Shown: one piece after another, positions 42,439 to 50,047 of the stretch
Layout: every line of letters begins with the position of its first letter
How positions within the stretch are numbered: the stretch's first letter is position 1
Assembly: GCA_022709425.1 (NCBI GenBank)
Contig: JAKLIW010000012.1
Coordinates: 1-64,000 of the forward strand
DNA: 64,000 nucleotides
Origin: a bacterium
GTDB lineage: Bacteria; UBP6; UBA1177; JAKLFG01
Reading direction: 5' to 3'
Notes under the pieces: model-generated
What the model saw: only the letters and a program-made list of their open reading frames with translations
What the model was told of the DNA's origin: nothing
The model's database searches: none
Translations under genes and position numbers: made by a program

Positions 42439-43424
42439 CGCTCCACCTCCGGGTAGAGCGGGAAGATGAGGGCGAAAAACCGCGCAAGCAGTATCAGCAG
42501 CAGTGCGGCCGCGATGAAATAGGGGGCGAATTCGTCGTACAATTTATACTTCTGCGCCGGGACGGGGCTTTTTTCCAGTTTGTCTATCTCGGTGAAGGCA
42601 CGCCGCAGTTCATCGGTCGATATCGAGGTGTAGGCCCTGCCGCCGGTCGTGTCGGCGATGCGCTTCAACAGATCGGGATTGACCTTCATCGTCACCGTCT
42701 GATAGGCGTCGCGGCCGAAGAGATCCTTTCCGGCCGGGAAGGGGACCGGCTTATTGGTGCCGATGAGGATGGTATAGATCTTGATGCCCAGTTTCTTCGC
42801 TATCTCGGCGGTCGCTTCGGGACTCACATTGCCGCTGTTGTTGTCGCCGTCGGTGAGCAGTATCACCAGCCGCGATTTGGCCTTTGAATCCTCCAGCCGC
42901 GACAGGGCGAGCCCGAGTCCGTTGCCGATGGCGGTGCCGTCGTCGATGACGCCGGTGGTGAGCCGCTGGAGGAGGTTCACGAACATCGTGTAGTCGGTCG
43001 TGAGCGGCACCTGTAGAAAACTCTCTTTGGCGAAAAAGACCAGCCCCAGCCGGTCGCTCTTCCGTTCACGGACGAACTGCTCGATGATCCCTTTGGCCGC
43101 TTCGATCCGGTTCTTGGGCTGGAAGTCGAGTGCCTCCATCGAACCCGACACATCGAGCGCGATGACGATATCCTTCCCTTCGACCGGCGGGGTGATCACC
43201 CGGTCGAGGCTGACCGGCCGCGCGAAAGCGAGGACAAGGAGGATAAAGGCGAGCACATCGAAGAACCGGCAGATACGCCAGCGCGAATCGGCGACGCGCC
43301 GCATCCCGGCGAAATCGGTGAAATGGAGTATCCCGCCGCCGTCCCGCCGCCGCGAACGGAAGAGAACCCACAAAAGCGGCAACAACAGAAGCGCGAGCAA
43401 GTATGTCGGGTGTACCAGTTCCAT
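42435..43424 (-). CDS. batA: BatA VWA-domain membrane protein
   Basis: A 329-residue protein starting with the BatA-type helix YLLALLLLPLLWVLF, a second helix near residue 60, the VWA domain (DIVIALDVSGSMEALDFQ) and a C-terminal helix. MIDAS residues DxSGS are intact. It is the first gene of the operon here. The MoxR-type AAA ATPase and DUF58 protein that usually come before batA are absent: 64 bp upstream lies hutH. Confidence 0.88.
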   Translation of the reverse strand: MELVHPTYLLALLLLPLLWVLFRSRRRDGGGILHFTDFAGMRRVADSRWRICRFFDVLAFILLVLAFARPVSLDRVITPPVEGKDIVIALDVSGSMEALDFQPKNRIEAAKGIIEQFVRERKSDRLGLVFFAKESFLQVPLTTDYTMFVNLLQRLTTGVIDDGTAIGNGLGLALSRLEDSKAKSRLVILLTDGDNNSGNVSPEATAEIAKKLGIKIYTILIGTNKPVPFPAGKDLFGRDAYQTVTMKVNPDLLKRIADTTGGRAYTSISTDELRRAFTEIDKLEKSPVPAQKYKLYDEFAPYFIAAALLLILLARFFALIFPLYPEVER

Positions 43425-43488
43425 GCCGTTTATCAGAGATCCTTCAACGCGCCGGTAATAACATGAATGCGGGACTCTTTATTCCGGC

Positions 43489-45012
43489 TCAGCCGAGGCT
43501 CCCGACCGCCGCTTCGACCGCGTCGAGTATCGCCCCCGAGGCGACAAGTTTCTGCATTTCGGTGTGGTCGGGGAAGAGCGGGCGGTCTATTTCGAGGAAC
43601 GCGACATGTTCGCGGATCTTCTTCTTGGCCGCCGCGACCCCTTTCCCGGTGCCGAAGCCCCGGATGTCGAGCGCCTGCGCCGCCGCCATGAATTCGATGC
43701 CGATGACGCCGCACCCGTTCTCGAGTATCTGGAGGTTCTTGAGGGCGGTATTCATCCCCATCGAGACGAAATCCTCCTGATCGGCCGCCGCCGGGATCGA
43801 CTGCGTCGAGGCGGGACCCGACAGGATGCGCTGTTCGACGATGAGGGTGTCGGCGGTGTACTGCGACAGCATCAGCCCCGAGAACATACCGGGGTTCTTC
43901 GTGAGGAAGGGCGGCAGACCGACCGAAAGGGCGGGGTTATTGAGCCGGTTCATGCGCCGCTCCGAAAGAACGCTCACCATCGTGATCGCCTGCCCGACCA
44001 TTTCCATCGGCAGCGACACCGGCGTCCCTTGGAAGTTGGCCCCCGAGAGGGTCAGTTTCTCCTCGGGGATGAAGATGGGGTTGTCGCCCACGCCGTTCAG
44101 TTCGGTCTCGACCTGCGACCGGGCCCAGCGGATGGCGTCGTGCGCCGCGCCGATGACCTGCGGGGTGGAGCGCATCGAATAGGCGTCCTGCACCTTGGTC
44201 TTCACCTTGCCGGTGAGGAGGTCGCTTCCCTCGACGCATTTCCGTATCGCGGCGGCCGAGCGGACGGCGCCCGCAAAGCCGCGCAGTTCGTGGAGTTTCG
44301 TATGGTAGGGCTTCATGTTGGCAAGGAGCGCCTCCAGCGACATCGACGCGGCGATCTCGGCCTGCTTGAGCCAGCGGTCGGCGTCGTAGATGGTGAGCGC
44401 GCTGATGGAGGTAAGGAGATTCGATCCGTTTATCGCGGCGAGCCCGTCGCGCGCCTTGAGGCCGGGGACCGGGATGCCCGCCTTTTCGAAGGCGATCTTA
44501 GCGGGGAGCAGTTCGCCTTTGTAGTAGGCCTTGCCCTCACCGAGGAGCGTCAGCGCTATCTGGCTCATCGGGGCGAGGTCGCCGCAGGCGCCGACCGACC
44601 CTTTTTTGCAGACGAAGGGGGTGACGCCTTTGTTCAGCATCGCGACGAAGGTCTGCGGTATCTCGGGGCGGCAGCCGGAGTTGCCGTGGGCGTGGACATT
44701 GATGCGGGCGGTCATCGCGGCGCGGACATGCTCAATGGGGGCGGGGTCGCCGATGCCGGCCGAGTGGTTGTATACCAGCCACCGCTGGAACTGTTCTATC
44801 TGGTCGTCGGCGAGCACCACTTCGGAGAATTCGCCGATGCCGGTGTTGACGCCGTACATGATCTCGCGTTTCGCTATCTTCTCTTCGACCATCGCGCGGC
44901 AGAGTTTTATCCGTTCGAGCGCCTTGGGGCAGAGTTCGACCGGTTCGTTCCGGCGGGCGATGGCGACGAGTTGTTCGATGGTAAGATGGCTTCCGTCAAG
45001 CATGATGGCCAT
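43489..45012 (-). CDS. hutH: Histidine/aromatic amino-acid ammonia-lyase, Ala-Cys-Gly MIO site
   Basis: A 507-residue MIO-dependent ammonia-lyase, probably histidine ammonia-lyase. MYGVNTGIGEFS carries the catalytic Tyr, and GDNPIF, QEDFVSMGMN and FMAAAQALDIRG are family motifs. The cofactor-forming triad in KGSVGACGDLAPMSQ reads Ala-Cys-Gly, with Cys143 (TGC, plus-strand 44584-44586) in place of Ser. Pseudomonas HAL with the same Ser143Cys change has been reported to mature to active enzyme, so activity is likely. Without other hut genes here the substrate could be His, Phe or Tyr. GGGAGT precedes ATG 45012. Confidence 0.88.
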   Translation of the reverse strand: MAIMLDGSHLTIEQLVAIARRNEPVELCPKALERIKLCRAMVEEKIAKREIMYGVNTGIGEFSEVVLADDQIEQFQRWLVYNHSAGIGDPAPIEHVRAAMTARINVHAHGNSGCRPEIPQTFVAMLNKGVTPFVCKKGSVGACGDLAPMSQIALTLLGEGKAYYKGELLPAKIAFEKAGIPVPGLKARDGLAAINGSNLLTSISALTIYDADRWLKQAEIAASMSLEALLANMKPYHTKLHELRGFAGAVRSAAAIRKCVEGSDLLTGKVKTKVQDAYSMRSTPQVIGAAHDAIRWARSQVETELNGVGDNPIFIPEEKLTLSGANFQGTPVSLPMEMVGQAITMVSVLSERRMNRLNNPALSVGLPPFLTKNPGMFSGLMLSQYTADTLIVEQRILSGPASTQSIPAAADQEDFVSMGMNTALKNLQILENGCGVIGIEFMAAAQALDIRGFGTGKGVAAAKKKIREHVAFLEIDRPLFPDHTEMQKLVASGAILDAVEAAVGSLG

Positions 45013-45039
45013 GAGATACTCCCTAAAAAGCGGTTATTC

Positions 45040-45092
45040 ACTACCGACCGGGGGCGATTATATTAGTAAGGAAAGGAGAGGCAAGGAAAAAC
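45040..45092. repeat. 53-bp perfect direct repeat, copy 1 (native hutH promoter)
   Basis: These 53 bp are identical to 46852-46904, in the same orientation, and diverge at the next base on each side. This copy contains the hutH -35 and -10. The interval between copies (45093-46851) carries an LRR lipoprotein and a RhuM gene. It looks like a duplicated target or attachment site. Confidence 0.9.
45057..45084 (-). promoter_or_regulatory. Sigma70 promoter for hutH
   Basis: Minus strand TTGCCT (45084-45079), 16-bp spacer, TATAAT (45062-45057), 45 bp upstream of hutH. The same promoter sequence exists in copy 2 of the 53-bp repeat (46852-46904). Confidence 0.65.
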
Positions 45093-45103
45093 GACGCCGA
45101 AAG

Positions 45104-45673
45104 TTACTGGCACTTCTCCGGGATCACATAATTCTCTAGGTTTATTTCCATCACTATGGCAGGATTTTTCTTCTGTAGGGTGTAAAACTGCTCTTTAGGG
45201 ATACAGTTGTTTCCCGGTCCCACGGTAGACAACGATTTCATTTCATATAATGGCGATATGTCCTCAACATAATTGTAGTGAAAGTACAATGCATTAAGAG
45301 CTGTCAATCCTGACAACGGTTCGAGGTCTTTGACTTGGTTGTTGTCCAGTTTCAGGAATTCCAGTTTCGTCAGCGTGCGGAGCGGTTCGAGCGATTCGAC
45401 TTGATTGTCGACGATGGCGAGCCAATCAAGGTTCGACAAATTCTCTATGCCTTTCAAACTTTTGATGCCGCCACCATAACAATCTAGGGTGTCTATCTTT
45501 TCGTATTTGTTAGGGTCGTTGGCATCTATATTCCCGATTTCTATAGCATAGTTCACAAGATCATCCACGCAGGCTTTGAACGCCGGATCGGGAAACATCT
45601 CGCCTTTGCCGCCACCATCGCACCCGACCGCCGCGAACATCGCGACCGCCGCCGTCCACCAGAAACATCTCAT
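45104..45673 (-). CDS. Leucine-rich-repeat lipoprotein
   Basis: A 189-residue lipoprotein (AAVGCDGG lipobox). Mature residues 35-75 contain FPDPAFKACVDDLV and a Cys, then five internalin-like LRR units of about 22 residues (LSNLDWLAIVDNQVESLEPL, LTKLEFLKLDNNQVKDLEPL, LTALNALYFHYNYVEDISPL). The C-terminal cap has two Cys. Base composition is more AT-rich than its neighbours, which fits transfer. It is inside the 53-bp-repeat-bounded segment. The start is ATG 45673 with a GGGGGAAT site. LRR proteins of this type usually bind other proteins. Confidence 0.82.
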   Translation of the reverse strand: MRCFWWTAAVAMFAAVGCDGGGKGEMFPDPAFKACVDDLVNYAIEIGNIDANDPNKYEKIDTLDCYGGGIKSLKGIENLSNLDWLAIVDNQVESLEPLRTLTKLEFLKLDNNQVKDLEPLSGLTALNALYFHYNYVEDISPLYEMKSLSTVGPGNNCIPKEQFYTLQKKNPAIVMEINLENYVIPEKCQ

Positions 45674-45701
45674 CGTATTCCCCCGTCCATCGGAACGACA
45701 C

Positions 45702-45730
45702 ACCCTAGCATATTTGCCCGCCGAATTCAA
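45702..45730 (-). promoter_or_regulatory. Promoter for LRR lipoprotein
   Basis: Minus strand TTGAAT (45730-45725), 17-bp spacer, TAGGGT (45707-45702), 29 bp upstream of the start. A TTGCTT/TATGCT reading a few bases away is also possible. Confidence 0.4.
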
Positions 45731-45743
45731 GCAATGGCTTTTC

Positions 45744-45772
45744 TTGCCTCGCCGTGCAAGGTGAAGTATAGA
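45744..45772 (+). promoter_or_regulatory. Promoter for rhuM-like gene
   Basis: TTGCCT (45744-45749), 17-bp spacer, TATAGA (45767-45772), back to back with the LRR promoter, 26 bp upstream of the start. Confidence 0.5.
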
Positions 45773-45797
45773 ACGGCGAGCAGGGAGCGGAGGAACC

Positions 45798-46799
45798 ATG
45801 AACGAACAAGGCAAATTCCTTCTGTACACGGCGAGCAACGGCGCGGTCAGGGTCGATGTCTTCTTCAAGGACGAAACGGTCTGGCTGACTCAGAAGGCGC
45901 TCGCCGAGCTGTTCGGCGTTCAGCGTCCGGCGGTGACCAAGCATCTGAAAAACATTTTTGAGTCCGGAGAACTCGCCGAGGAAGCAGTTGGTTCCATTTT
46001 GGAACATACTGCCGAGGACGGGAAGGTGTACGCGACCAAATACTACAATCTCGACGCCATCATCGCGGTCGGCTATCGCGTCAACAGTTATCAAGCGACG
46101 CAGTTCCGCATTTGGGCCACCAAGACGCTCAAAGAGTTCATCATCAAAGGGTTCGTTCTCGACGACGAACGACTCAAGCAGGGCGGACAGGTTTTCGGCA
46201 AGGATTACTTCGACGAACTGCTCGAACGGATTCGGGAGATCCGGGCCAGCGAGCGACGCTTCTACCAGAAGATAACCGATATCTACGCCCTCTCGGCCGA
46301 CTATGACAAGAACGCGCCGATGACCAAGGAATTCTTTGCGACCGTGCAGAACAAACTGCATTGGGCCATCACCGGACAGACCGCCGCCGAACTCATTTAC
46401 GCATCGGCCGACGCGACCAAGTTGTACATGGGACTGACCACATGGAAACACGCGCCCGACGGCAAGATACAGAAGTCCGACATAACCGTCGCCAAGAATT
46501 ATCTCAGCGAGGCGCATATCAAGGAACTCAACCGCATCGTGTCGGCCTATCTCGATCTGGCGGAGAACCGCGCCGAACGGCAGATACTCACCACGATGGC
46601 GGATTGGGTGACATTTCTCAATTCGTTCCTCGAACTTTCCAAATATCCCATTCTGGAGGACAAGGGAAAGGTGAGCGCGTTGGAGGCGAAACTCAAGGCC
46701 GAGCAGGAATTCGAGGTGTACCGTAAACGGCAGGATGCCGAATACATCTCCGACTTCGACCGCGAGATAAAGCGCATCGAGGGGAAGAAAAGAAATTAG
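45798..46799 (+). CDS. RhuM-family protein (virulence/defence-island type)
   Basis: A 333-residue RhuM protein. The N-terminal half is a KilA-N/Bro-like DNA-binding region: VDVFFKDETVWLTQKALAEL then FGVQRPAVTKHLKNIF, YYNLDAIIAVGYRVNS and FRIWATKTLKEFIIKGFVLD. The C-terminal half is helical (LSEAHIKELNRIVSAYLDLA). RhuM was named in a Salmonella pathogenicity island and is common on mobile elements and near defence genes; its biochemistry is unknown. GGAGG precedes ATG 45798. It lies within the repeat-bounded segment, divergent from the LRR lipoprotein. Confidence 0.88.
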   Translation: MNEQGKFLLYTASNGAVRVDVFFKDETVWLTQKALAELFGVQRPAVTKHLKNIFESGELAEEAVGSILEHTAEDGKVYATKYYNLDAIIAVGYRVNSYQATQFRIWATKTLKEFIIKGFVLDDERLKQGGQVFGKDYFDELLERIREIRASERRFYQKITDIYALSADYDKNAPMTKEFFATVQNKLHWAITGQTAAELIYASADATKLYMGLTTWKHAPDGKIQKSDITVAKNYLSEAHIKELNRIVSAYLDLAENRAERQILTTMADWVTFLNSFLELSKYPILEDKGKVSALEAKLKAEQEFEVYRKRQDAEYISDFDREIKRIEGKKRN

Positions 46800-46800
46800 C

Positions 46801-46813
46801 CGGACAGCGTCCG
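46801..46813 (+). terminator. Possible weak terminator after rhuM
   Basis: CGGAC-AGC-GTCCG forms a 5-bp hairpin directly after the rhuM stop, followed by ACCTTTTG. The stem is short and the T-run poor. Confidence 0.3.
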
Positions 46814-46851
46814 ACCTTTTGAAAATAGCAGAAATCTGAAGAAGATCAGTG

Positions 46852-46904
46852 ACTACCGACCGGGGGCGATTATATTAGTAAGGAAAGGAGAGGCAAGGAA
46901 AAAC
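46852..46904. repeat. 53-bp perfect direct repeat, copy 2
   Basis: Identical to 45040-45092. This copy carries the same promoter elements on the minus strand but has no hutH behind it; transcription from it would run antisense into the 3' end of rhuM. Confidence 0.9.
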
Positions 46905-46993
46905 AAAAGTAGAGAACACTGTTGCAAAGAAGGTTATTTTCGGATATATTCGTAAAGCAAAAAGTGTTAGGGACTACTGGGAGATGCACTGAC

Positions 46994-47434
46994 ATGACGG
47001 TTATGAATTTCTTTTGGTTGACCGTTTTGACAGTGGCCGCTATCGGGGTGGTGCTCTTGGGGATACTTTTCTACCGTACGAAACTATTCCCGTGGCTTGA
47101 GAAGCGGGCCTATTGCTATCCCAAAGCCATTGAATTCATAAAAAACGACCGGGCGGTGAGAGACGCCGTCGGCGATGTTATCGACATCGAGCCGATCTTT
47201 CACACGATGGAAGGTTATACGATCAAGAAAATTGGTGGAGACTACGAGTACTTGGAAAGCGGGGCGCAAAATTTCAAATTGAAAGTCACAGGAAATTCCG
47301 GGATTGCGACAATCCGTCTTACCTACATAAAACGCGGCAGTATCAGTGCGGATTTTAGTTTAGTGGATGCCGATATGGAAGTGTTGGAGAGCAAAAGTTC
47401 TTCTAAAACTTTCAAGAAATTGATAGATGTCTAA
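46994..47434 (+). CDS. Coa1-like membrane protein
   Basis: A 146-residue protein with one N-terminal membrane helix (NFFWLTVLTVAAIGVVLLGI) and a soluble domain: YPKAIEFIKNDRAVRDAVGD, a charged mid-section, then KLKVTGNSGIATIRLTYIKRG. This matches the Coa1/Tim21-like fold of cytochrome-oxidase assembly factor 1-type proteins, which in bacteria are mostly uncharacterised. AT content is higher than in flanking genes. It overlaps the glycosylase gene by eight bases. Starts at 46994 or 47003 are both possible. Confidence 0.6.
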   Translation: MTVMNFFWLTVLTVAAIGVVLLGILFYRTKLFPWLEKRAYCYPKAIEFIKNDRAVRDAVGDVIDIEPIFHTMEGYTIKKIGGDYEYLESGAQNFKLKVTGNSGIATIRLTYIKRGSISADFSLVDADMEVLESKSSSKTFKKLIDV

Positions 47435-47948
47435 GCAGAAACTCACCGGCTTTCCGGCGGTCGTCGGCACGCGGCCGACCATCCTGATACTCGGTTCGAT
47501 GCCGGGCGAACGGTCGCTGACGATGGGCGAGTATTACGGCCACCCGCAGAATAGTTTCTGGCGCATCATGGGCGAACTGTGCGGCGCGGCCCCCGAACTG
47601 CCGTATGAAGAGCGGATTGCCGCGCTGAAACGGAGCGGCATCGCGCTGTGGGATGTCCTCAAACACTGCGAACGGCGCGGCTCGGGCGACGGCGACATCC
47701 GCCGCGAGAGCGAGATCCCCAACGCCATCGGCGCCCTGCTGAAAAAACACCCGACGATACGGGCGGTGGCACTCAACGGCGGCAAGGCGCGGCAGGCGTT
47801 CCGCCGCCACATCCTGCCGACGCTCCCCGACGCGGTCAAAGCGCGCCTCACGATACTGGAATTTCCCTCGACGAGCCCCGCCTGCGCGATGATCTCCTAC
47901 AAAAGCAAGCTAAAATCTTGGCAAAAACTGGCGCAATTCATCGATTAG
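47427..47948 (+). CDS. DNA-deoxyinosine glycosylase (UDG superfamily)
   Basis: A 173-residue uracil-DNA-glycosylase-fold enzyme. ILILGSMPGERSLTMGEYYG and HPQNSFWRIMGEL are the signature of family 6 (hypoxanthine-DNA glycosylase), with the catalytic Asn of HPxNxFW. ALWDVLKHCERRGSGDGDIR follows, and EFPSTSPA closes the active site. It removes hypoxanthine left by adenine deamination. It overlaps the Coa1-like gene. Confidence 0.88.
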   Translation: MSKQKLTGFPAVVGTRPTILILGSMPGERSLTMGEYYGHPQNSFWRIMGELCGAAPELPYEERIAALKRSGIALWDVLKHCERRGSGDGDIRRESEIPNAIGALLKKHPTIRAVALNGGKARQAFRRHILPTLPDAVKARLTILEFPSTSPACAMISYKSKLKSWQKLAQFID

Positions 47949-47953
47949 CCGCC

Positions 47954-48017
47954 ACGAGTAATTTTGCCTGAAGTCAAAAAAACTCGCGAGTAATTTTGCC
48001 TATGGGTGAAAAAACTC
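47954..48017. repeat. Two 32-bp tandem hairpin repeats between convergent genes
   Basis: Units 47954-47985 and 47986-48017 both start CGAGTAATTTTGCCT and end AAAAAACTCG, so each can fold through CGAGT/ACTCG, and the junction ACTCGCGAGT is a perfect 10-bp palindrome. They lie between the convergent glycosylase and rimO genes, so they may help terminate both. Confidence 0.7.
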
Positions 48018-48023
48018 GTGCGG

Positions 48024-49334
48024 TCAGCGCACCACTTCGGCGGTGAAGTCGATGCCGTCGCGGCCGGTGAGGCGGACCGTCAGCAGGTCGCCGGGCCGCT
48101 CTTTTTCAAGGTTCGTGAGTATCGTGATGCCGTCTATCTCGGGCGCTTGATGCTTTCCGCGCCCCGTCGCAAGGGCGCTCTCCGGGTCGAATTCCTCATA
48201 CAGCACCGTCGTGGTCGTGCCGACAAGTCGCGCAAGCCGCTGCTCCATCGTCGCCTGCGCCGTCTCCTGAAGCAGGGCGAGCCGTTTGGCGATGGTGTCG
48301 CGCCGGTGCGACCGAAGCTTGCCCGCCGGGGTGTTCTCCTCCTTCGAGTAGCCGAACGCGCCGATGTAGTCGAGCGGAGCGCCTGCGATGAAGCGGCGCA
48401 TCTCCTCGAACTGGGCGGCGGTCTCGCCGGGGAATCCCGCGATGAAGGTGGTGCGGATGACGGCGCGGTCGCCGAAGCGCTGAATGATGCGGTTAAGCGC
48501 CCGGTCGATGTCGCGACGGCGGTAGCGGCGGCGCATCGCCTTCAGCACCGTGTCGTCGGCATGCTGGAGCGGTATCTCGAAGTAGGGGATGATCTTCGGG
48601 TTATCGAAGGCGTCGAGGAGCGCCTCATCGATGCCGGAGGGGTAGAGGTACATCACGCGGATGCGGAATTCGCCCGGCAGTTTCGCCAGTTTTACCAGTA
48701 ACTTGGCAAGCGTCGTGTCATGGTCGCGGCCGTAGGCGGTGGTGTCCTGCGCGATGAGGGTGAGTTCTTTGACGCCGGTGTCGATAAGGCGCTGCGCCTC
48801 GTCGAGGATGTCGCGCGGCGGCCGTTCGCGGTATGCGCCCCGGATGAGCGGGATGGCGCAGTAGGAACAGCGGTTGTCGCAGCCGTCGGCTATCTTTATA
48901 TAAGAGGTATAGGGCGACAGGGTGAGCGCCCGGTCGTGGCGGGCGGTCGCGATGAAGTGCGGGTCGGTGGTTATCTGCGGCGACGGGTCGCCGTCACCGA
49001 CGAGCGCCGCGATATGCGGGATATCCTCGATGCCGATGACCAGATCGGCCTCCGGTATCTTCGCGGCGATGTCGGGATAGAGCTGCGGCAGACAGCCGGC
49101 GAGCACCAGCCGCGAGTCTTTTCGGCGGTGGGCATGGAGGTCGAACACCCGGTCGAGCGACTCTTTGCGGGCATCCTCGATGAAGGCGCAGGTGTTGAGG
49201 ACGATGAGGTCGGCCGCCGCCGGATCGTCCACCATCCGCCAGCCGTCGCCCAGAAGCGCCGCGAGCATCACCTCGGTATCGACGCGGTTCTTGGGGCAGC
49301 CGAGCGATTCAAAGTAGAGGGTGCGCGTTCTCAC
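48024..49334 (-). CDS. rimO: Ribosomal protein uS12 methylthiotransferase RimO
   Basis: A 436-residue radical SAM methylthiotransferase. The N-terminal UPF0004 domain has three cluster cysteines (SLGCPKNRVDTE, LNTCAF, LAGCLPQ). The radical SAM cluster CDNRCSYC is near residue 151 in the motif IKIADGCDNRCSYCAIPLIRG, read in two parts. The C-terminal TRAM domain is present. RimO adds a methylthio group to Asp in S12. It is the last gene of a three-gene operon, 2 bp after the preceding exported protein. Confidence 0.95.
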   Translation of the reverse strand: MRTRTLYFESLGCPKNRVDTEVMLAALLGDGWRMVDDPAAADLIVLNTCAFIEDARKESLDRVFDLHAHRRKDSRLVLAGCLPQLYPDIAAKIPEADLVIGIEDIPHIAALVGDGDPSPQITTDPHFIATARHDRALTLSPYTSYIKIADGCDNRCSYCAIPLIRGAYRERPPRDILDEAQRLIDTGVKELTLIAQDTTAYGRDHDTTLAKLLVKLAKLPGEFRIRVMYLYPSGIDEALLDAFDNPKIIPYFEIPLQHADDTVLKAMRRRYRRRDIDRALNRIIQRFGDRAVIRTTFIAGFPGETAAQFEEMRRFIAGAPLDYIGAFGYSKEENTPAGKLRSHRRDTIAKRLALLQETAQATMEQRLARLVGTTTTVLYEEFDPESALATGRGKHQAPEIDGITILTNLEKERPGDLLTVRLTGRDGIDFTAEVVR

Positions 49335-49336
49335 GG

Positions 49337-50032
49337 TCAGTATTTCTTGAGGTGTGCTTCGGTGATGAGATAGGTGCCGTCCTCTTCCTTCTTCTCTATC
49401 CGCAGATAGATGAGCGATTTCGGGCGGGCGACGAGCAGATCGGCCTTGCGCTGATTGTCCTCATCGTCGATATCGGCTACGGTTTTCTTCATCTTGAAGA
49501 ATGTTTTCGCCTTGATGGGCCCTTTGAGTTTCGCGAACTCACCGGCGACCGGTCCCACGCGGACCGTCACCTCAAGCTTCGCCAGCCCGTCGACCCCCGA
49601 GAAGGATATCGAATGGAGTTCCGCCTCGGCGAACTCGTCGGCGCCGACGATCTCTTTCTGGCCGGGCGTGGCGGTGATGCTGTCGGCACTTTCCTTCTTT
49701 TCGCGCAAAAGGGCTATCGGATCGAACTTCAGCGTGACGCCGGTGTCCACTCCCGCCACCGCATGAAGGAGGGCGTCGAGTTCCACGGAGGCGAAATAGA
49801 TATTGCCCGAACGAAGTTCGACCGTCTGATCGGGTAATTTTTCTGCCAGCTTATCTTTGAGCGCCGCCGCGTCGAGTCCTTTCTTTAGCTTGATGAGTAC
49901 CCCGCCGCTTTTGGTGTTCCAGCTCTCGGCGAGAATCGGGAGATAGGTGCCGTCGGCCCCCTTCACCAGAAGCGGATCGGCCCGCAGGAGCGCCGCCGCC
50001 GCGATACAGAGGATGAAAAGCAGGATCCTCAT
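49337..50032 (-). CDS. Exported protein of unknown function
   Basis: A 231-residue protein with a signal peptide (ILLFILCIAAAALLRA). The mature part has two similar-looking halves of mixed strands (LIKLKKGLDAAALKDKLAEK and EVTVRVGPVAGEFAKLKGP) and a Lys-rich C-terminus. The final portion suggests flagellar-basal-body FlgA/SAF-like topology (VTVRVGPV followed by KADLLVARPKSLIYL), but this is weak. It sits between the HD hydrolase and rimO with 15- and 2-bp gaps. Confidence 0.55.
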   Translation of the reverse strand: MRILLFILCIAAAALLRADPLLVKGADGTYLPILAESWNTKSGGVLIKLKKGLDAAALKDKLAEKLPDQTVELRSGNIYFASVELDALLHAVAGVDTGVTLKFDPIALLREKKESADSITATPGQKEIVGADEFAEAELHSISFSGVDGLAKLEVTVRVGPVAGEFAKLKGPIKAKTFFKMKKTVADIDDEDNQRKADLLVARPKSLIYLRIEKKEEDGTYLITEAHLKKY

Positions 50033-50047
50033 GCCGTCACTCCGTTC

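Noticed and set aside
43564-45066. A 500-codon open frame on the plus strand opposite hutH
   Set aside because: Antisense shadow. hutH on the minus strand has full-length conserved motifs and a promoter; the plus product is low-complexity Arg/Gly/Glu-rich.
47954-48017. CRISPR array
   Set aside because: Only two contiguous units without spacers and no cas genes; a tandem hairpin repeat is the simpler reading.
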